Shown here: positions 7,650-9,015 of the stretch, piece by piece
How the letters are laid out: each line of letters opens with the position of its first letter
Numbering within the stretch: position 1 is the first letter of the stretch
The notes under the pieces: model-generated
Told to the model about the DNA's origin: nothing
Seen by the model: only the letters and a program-made list of their open reading frames with translations
Databases searched by the model: none
Source: Bacteroidales bacterium
GTDB taxonomy: Bacteria; Bacteroidota; Bacteroidia; Bacteroidales; S143-33
Length of the DNA stretch: 9,015 nt
Direction: 5' to 3'
NCBI GenBank assembly: GCA_027083655.1
Contig: JALWNS010000531.1
Location: 1 to 9,015 of the forward strand
Translations under genes and position numbers: made by a program

Positions 7650-7664
7650 TGGCACATAGATTGA
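7650..7664 (+). promoter_or_regulatory. Sigma-54-like promoter of the small heat shock gene
   Basis: TGGCAC at 7650-7655, five bases, then TTGA at 7661-7664. This matches the sigma-54 consensus TGGCAC-N5-TTGC in spacing and in every base but the last, where the normally near-invariant -12 C is A. Transcription would start near 7676, about 29 nt before the ATG. I find no good TAnnTTTG promoter in the 7560-7704 gap, which supports this choice. Read-through from the carbonic anhydrase-like gene is also possible. Confidence 0.4.
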
Positions 7665-7693
7665 TATAATATGGGCGAAAACAAAACCCAAAA

Positions 7694-7709
7694 ACTAAAG
7701 CGCTATGGC
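7694..7709 (+). repeat. Direct repeat copy 1, covering the hsp20 start codon
   Basis: ACTAAAGCGCTATGGC here and ACTGAAGCGCTATGGC at 8161-8176 are identical at 15 of 16 bases. This copy contains the hsp20 ATG (7705-7707). Because copy 2 is the left arm of the terminator hairpin, the right arm (8182-8194) is complementary over 13 nt to this copy (7697-7709). The mRNA could therefore pair its 3' end with its own translation start. Confidence 0.8.
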
Positions 7710-8139
7710 ACTGGTAAGACGTACAAGCTCAATGTTTCCAATGTTAAGCGATCTATTGGATGACATCTTTAGCTCAGACATCTTCAATGATATGCCAGCT
7801 GTTCAGAGCTCTATCCCAGCAGTTAACATCAAAGAAACAGACAAATCTTATGTAATAGAGCTCGCAGCTCCTGGCCTGAAGAAAGATGACTTTGAGATTG
7901 ACCTCGACAACAATGTCCTGACAATCTCTTACCAGAAAAAGGACGAAAAGAAAGAAGAGGACGCCAACTACACACGCCGTGAATTCTACTTCACCGAATT
8001 CAAACGTTCCTTCACACTGCCCGAAACAGCAGATCTGGAAAAAATCGATGCTAAGTACAAAGACGGAATCCTCGAAATCACAATCGAGAAGAAGGACGAA
8101 GCAAAGGTGAAACCACGCAAGAAAATCCAGATCAAATAA
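7705..8139 (+). CDS. hsp20: Small heat shock protein, Hsp20/alpha-crystallin family
   Basis: A 144-residue ATP-independent holdase chaperone that binds unfolding proteins in the cytoplasm and forms large oligomers. The N-terminal arm (1-36) is hydrophobic, with a phenylalanine/leucine/aspartate-rich stretch (LSDLLDDIFSSDIF). The alpha-crystallin domain spans about 37-130, with ELAAPGLKKDDFEIDL, FKRSFTLPE at 99-107 and the A-x-x-x-G-x-L-type end motif YKDGILEITI at 118-127. The C-terminal I-x-I oligomer anchor is IQI at 141-143. The ATG at 7705 is the natural start because the N-terminal arm has the usual length. The coding sequence looks richer in G and C than the preceding gene, as can occur in highly expressed genes. 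It is flanked by its own promoter candidate and terminator, so it is probably a single-gene unit. Confidence 0.97.
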   Translation: MALVRRTSSMFPMLSDLLDDIFSSDIFNDMPAVQSSIPAVNIKETDKSYVIELAAPGLKKDDFEIDLDNNVLTISYQKKDEKKEEDANYTRREFYFTEFKRSFTLPETADLEKIDAKYKDGILEITIEKKDEAKVKPRKKIQIK

Positions 8140-8164
8140 TCCCGGACAGGTACTTGATCTACTG

Positions 8165-8198
8165 AAGCGCTATGGCGCCAGGCCATAGCGCTTTTTTT
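8165..8198 (+). terminator. Intrinsic terminator of hsp20 (left arm is direct repeat copy 2)
   Basis: A 12-bp perfect stem, AAGCGCTATGGC (8165-8176) with GCCATAGCGCTT (8182-8193), around the loop GCCAG, runs straight into seven Ts (8192-8198). A G-T wobble at 8164/8194 could extend it. It lies 25 nt after the hsp20 stop. On the minus strand no T-run follows the stem, so it serves hsp20 only and not the convergent methyltransferase gene. Confidence 0.93.
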
Positions 8199-8249
8199 AT
8201 GTCGATTACAAAAAGTACCGGTATAAACCATTCTAAAAATCCAAGATAG

Positions 8250-9005
8250 CTATAGACTATTTTTTCTACGGCGAAATTCCCACAGGGCTATGGCTGTGGC
8301 TGTAGCTACATTGAGCGACTCGGCATGATCGCCCTGGCGGAATGAGGGAATAAACAGGCCTTTGCTAACGAGCCGCTTTATCTCCTGCCGCAAGCCGTGG
8401 GCTTCGTTACCCATGACCAGGACTCCATTGCGGCTAAGCTCTTGCTGGTCAATAGGTTCTCCATCTAACGAAGTACCATAGATAGGAGCTTTGCAGCTGG
8501 AAAGAAACTTCTCCAGATCCGTATAAACCACTGGCACACGGAAAAGCGACCCCATGGAAGCCTGTACAACCTTGGGATTATAAACATCTACCGTATCGCT
8601 GGAGGCTATGACCATGTCCACTCCAAACCAGTCGGCAAGCCTCAGTATAGTGCCCATATTGCCAGGGTCCTGTATGTTGTCAAGGGCAAGCACCAGGCCA
8701 CGGAGAGCCTCGCCGCCCTGTATGGTCCACTGTCTTTGCTCTACAATGGCCACGATAGGCTGTGGTGTCTTTAGCTGGCTAATTTTGTTTATTGTCTGCC
8801 CAGTGGTTATAATTGTTTGTATATCTGGAGGTAAGTGTATCTGCTCCAGTGCCTCTTCAGTGGCAATTATTGCTTTTATTGTGAATGAAGATTTGATCAG
8901 CTCTGAAATAATCTTTTTCCCTTCTGCGATGAATAATCCTGTCTCCCGCCTGTATTTTTTCTGGTTAAGCTTGCGGGCAAGTTTTATTGCACTGGTCTGG
9001 GTCAT
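8250..9005 (-). CDS. SpoU/TrmH-family (SPOUT) RNA 2'-O-ribose methyltransferase
   Basis: A 251-residue S-adenosylmethionine-dependent enzyme that methylates a ribose 2'-OH in rRNA or tRNA; the exact target cannot be read from the sequence. The N-terminal part (about 1-95) is the SpoU substrate-binding domain, with the typical opening IKLARKLNQKKYRRETGLF and AEGKK. The C-terminal trefoil-knot domain carries all three family motifs. Motif 1 is LDNIQDPGNMGTILRLADWFG at 108-128 (catalytic-type N115 and R122). Motif 2 is VLVMGNEAHGL at 195-205. Motif 3 is HAESLNVATATAIALW at 227-242. The ATG at 9005 places the first family motif at the usual distance. The frame stays open for the last ten bases of the window, so a slightly earlier start cannot be excluded. 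The gene converges on hsp20, and its own terminator is not obvious. Confidence 0.94.
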   Translation of the reverse strand: MTQTSAIKLARKLNQKKYRRETGLFIAEGKKIISELIKSSFTIKAIIATEEALEQIHLPPDIQTIITTGQTINKISQLKTPQPIVAIVEQRQWTIQGGEALRGLVLALDNIQDPGNMGTILRLADWFGVDMVIASSDTVDVYNPKVVQASMGSLFRVPVVYTDLEKFLSSCKAPIYGTSLDGEPIDQQELSRNGVLVMGNEAHGLRQEIKRLVSKGLFIPSFRQGDHAESLNVATATAIALWEFRRRKNSL

Positions 9006-9015
9006 TGCGCTAGAG

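Noticed and set aside
7986..8231. Minus-strand open frame across the hsp20 end and its terminator
   Set aside because: It would read straight through the hsp20 terminator hairpin and the conserved alpha-crystallin core; no family resemblance.
8243..8266. Possible hairpin at the end of the methyltransferase gene (ATAG/CTAT)
   Set aside because: The stem is only four base pairs and it overlaps the stop codon; not a credible terminator.

Overview
The window looks like chromosomal DNA from a member of the Bacteroidota. Four things point there: a large secreted protease ending in a type IX secretion (T9SS) sorting domain; AT-rich, Shine-Dalgarno-free leaders before the start codons; several promoter-like sites of the Bacteroidota type (TTG or TTTG, about 17-23 nt, then TAnnTTTG); and the protein families themselves. 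I cannot name the genus.

Layout, left to right. (1) Positions 1-2688, plus strand: the end of a xanthine dehydrogenase FeS/FAD subunit gene (cut by the window edge) and the complete molybdopterin subunit gene. They overlap by ATGA and are closed by a strong intrinsic terminator at 2713-2754. (2) 2755-2944: a short non-coding gap holding a hairpin and an apparently orphan plus-strand promoter that would fire antisense into the next gene. (3) 2945-6442, minus strand: a 1165-residue gingipain-like C25 cysteine protease. Its catalytic triad and lysine-binding pocket can be matched to Kgp of Porphyromonas gingivalis. (4) 6443-6612: a divergent control region with one promoter facing each way. (5) 6613-7559, plus strand: a two-gene unit made of an unknown 73-residue protein coupled by ATGA to a lipoprotein with an alpha-carbonic anhydrase fold but a dismantled zinc site. 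(6) 7560-8198: a small heat shock protein gene with a sigma-54-like promoter, an upstream inverted repeat and a strong terminator. The 3' arm of that terminator is perfectly complementary to the gene's own start codon region. (7) 8250-9005, minus strand: a SpoU/TrmH-family RNA methyltransferase convergent with the heat shock gene.

The genes do not form one pathway. The xanthine dehydrogenase pair oxidises purines in the cytoplasm. The protease would be exported through T9SS and act outside the cell. The carbonic anhydrase-like protein would be lipid-anchored in the envelope. The heat shock protein and the methyltransferase are cytoplasmic housekeeping or stress functions. The observations most worth following are the inactive-looking carbonic anhydrase, the predicted lysine-specific protease and the start-codon/terminator complementarity of the heat shock mRNA.
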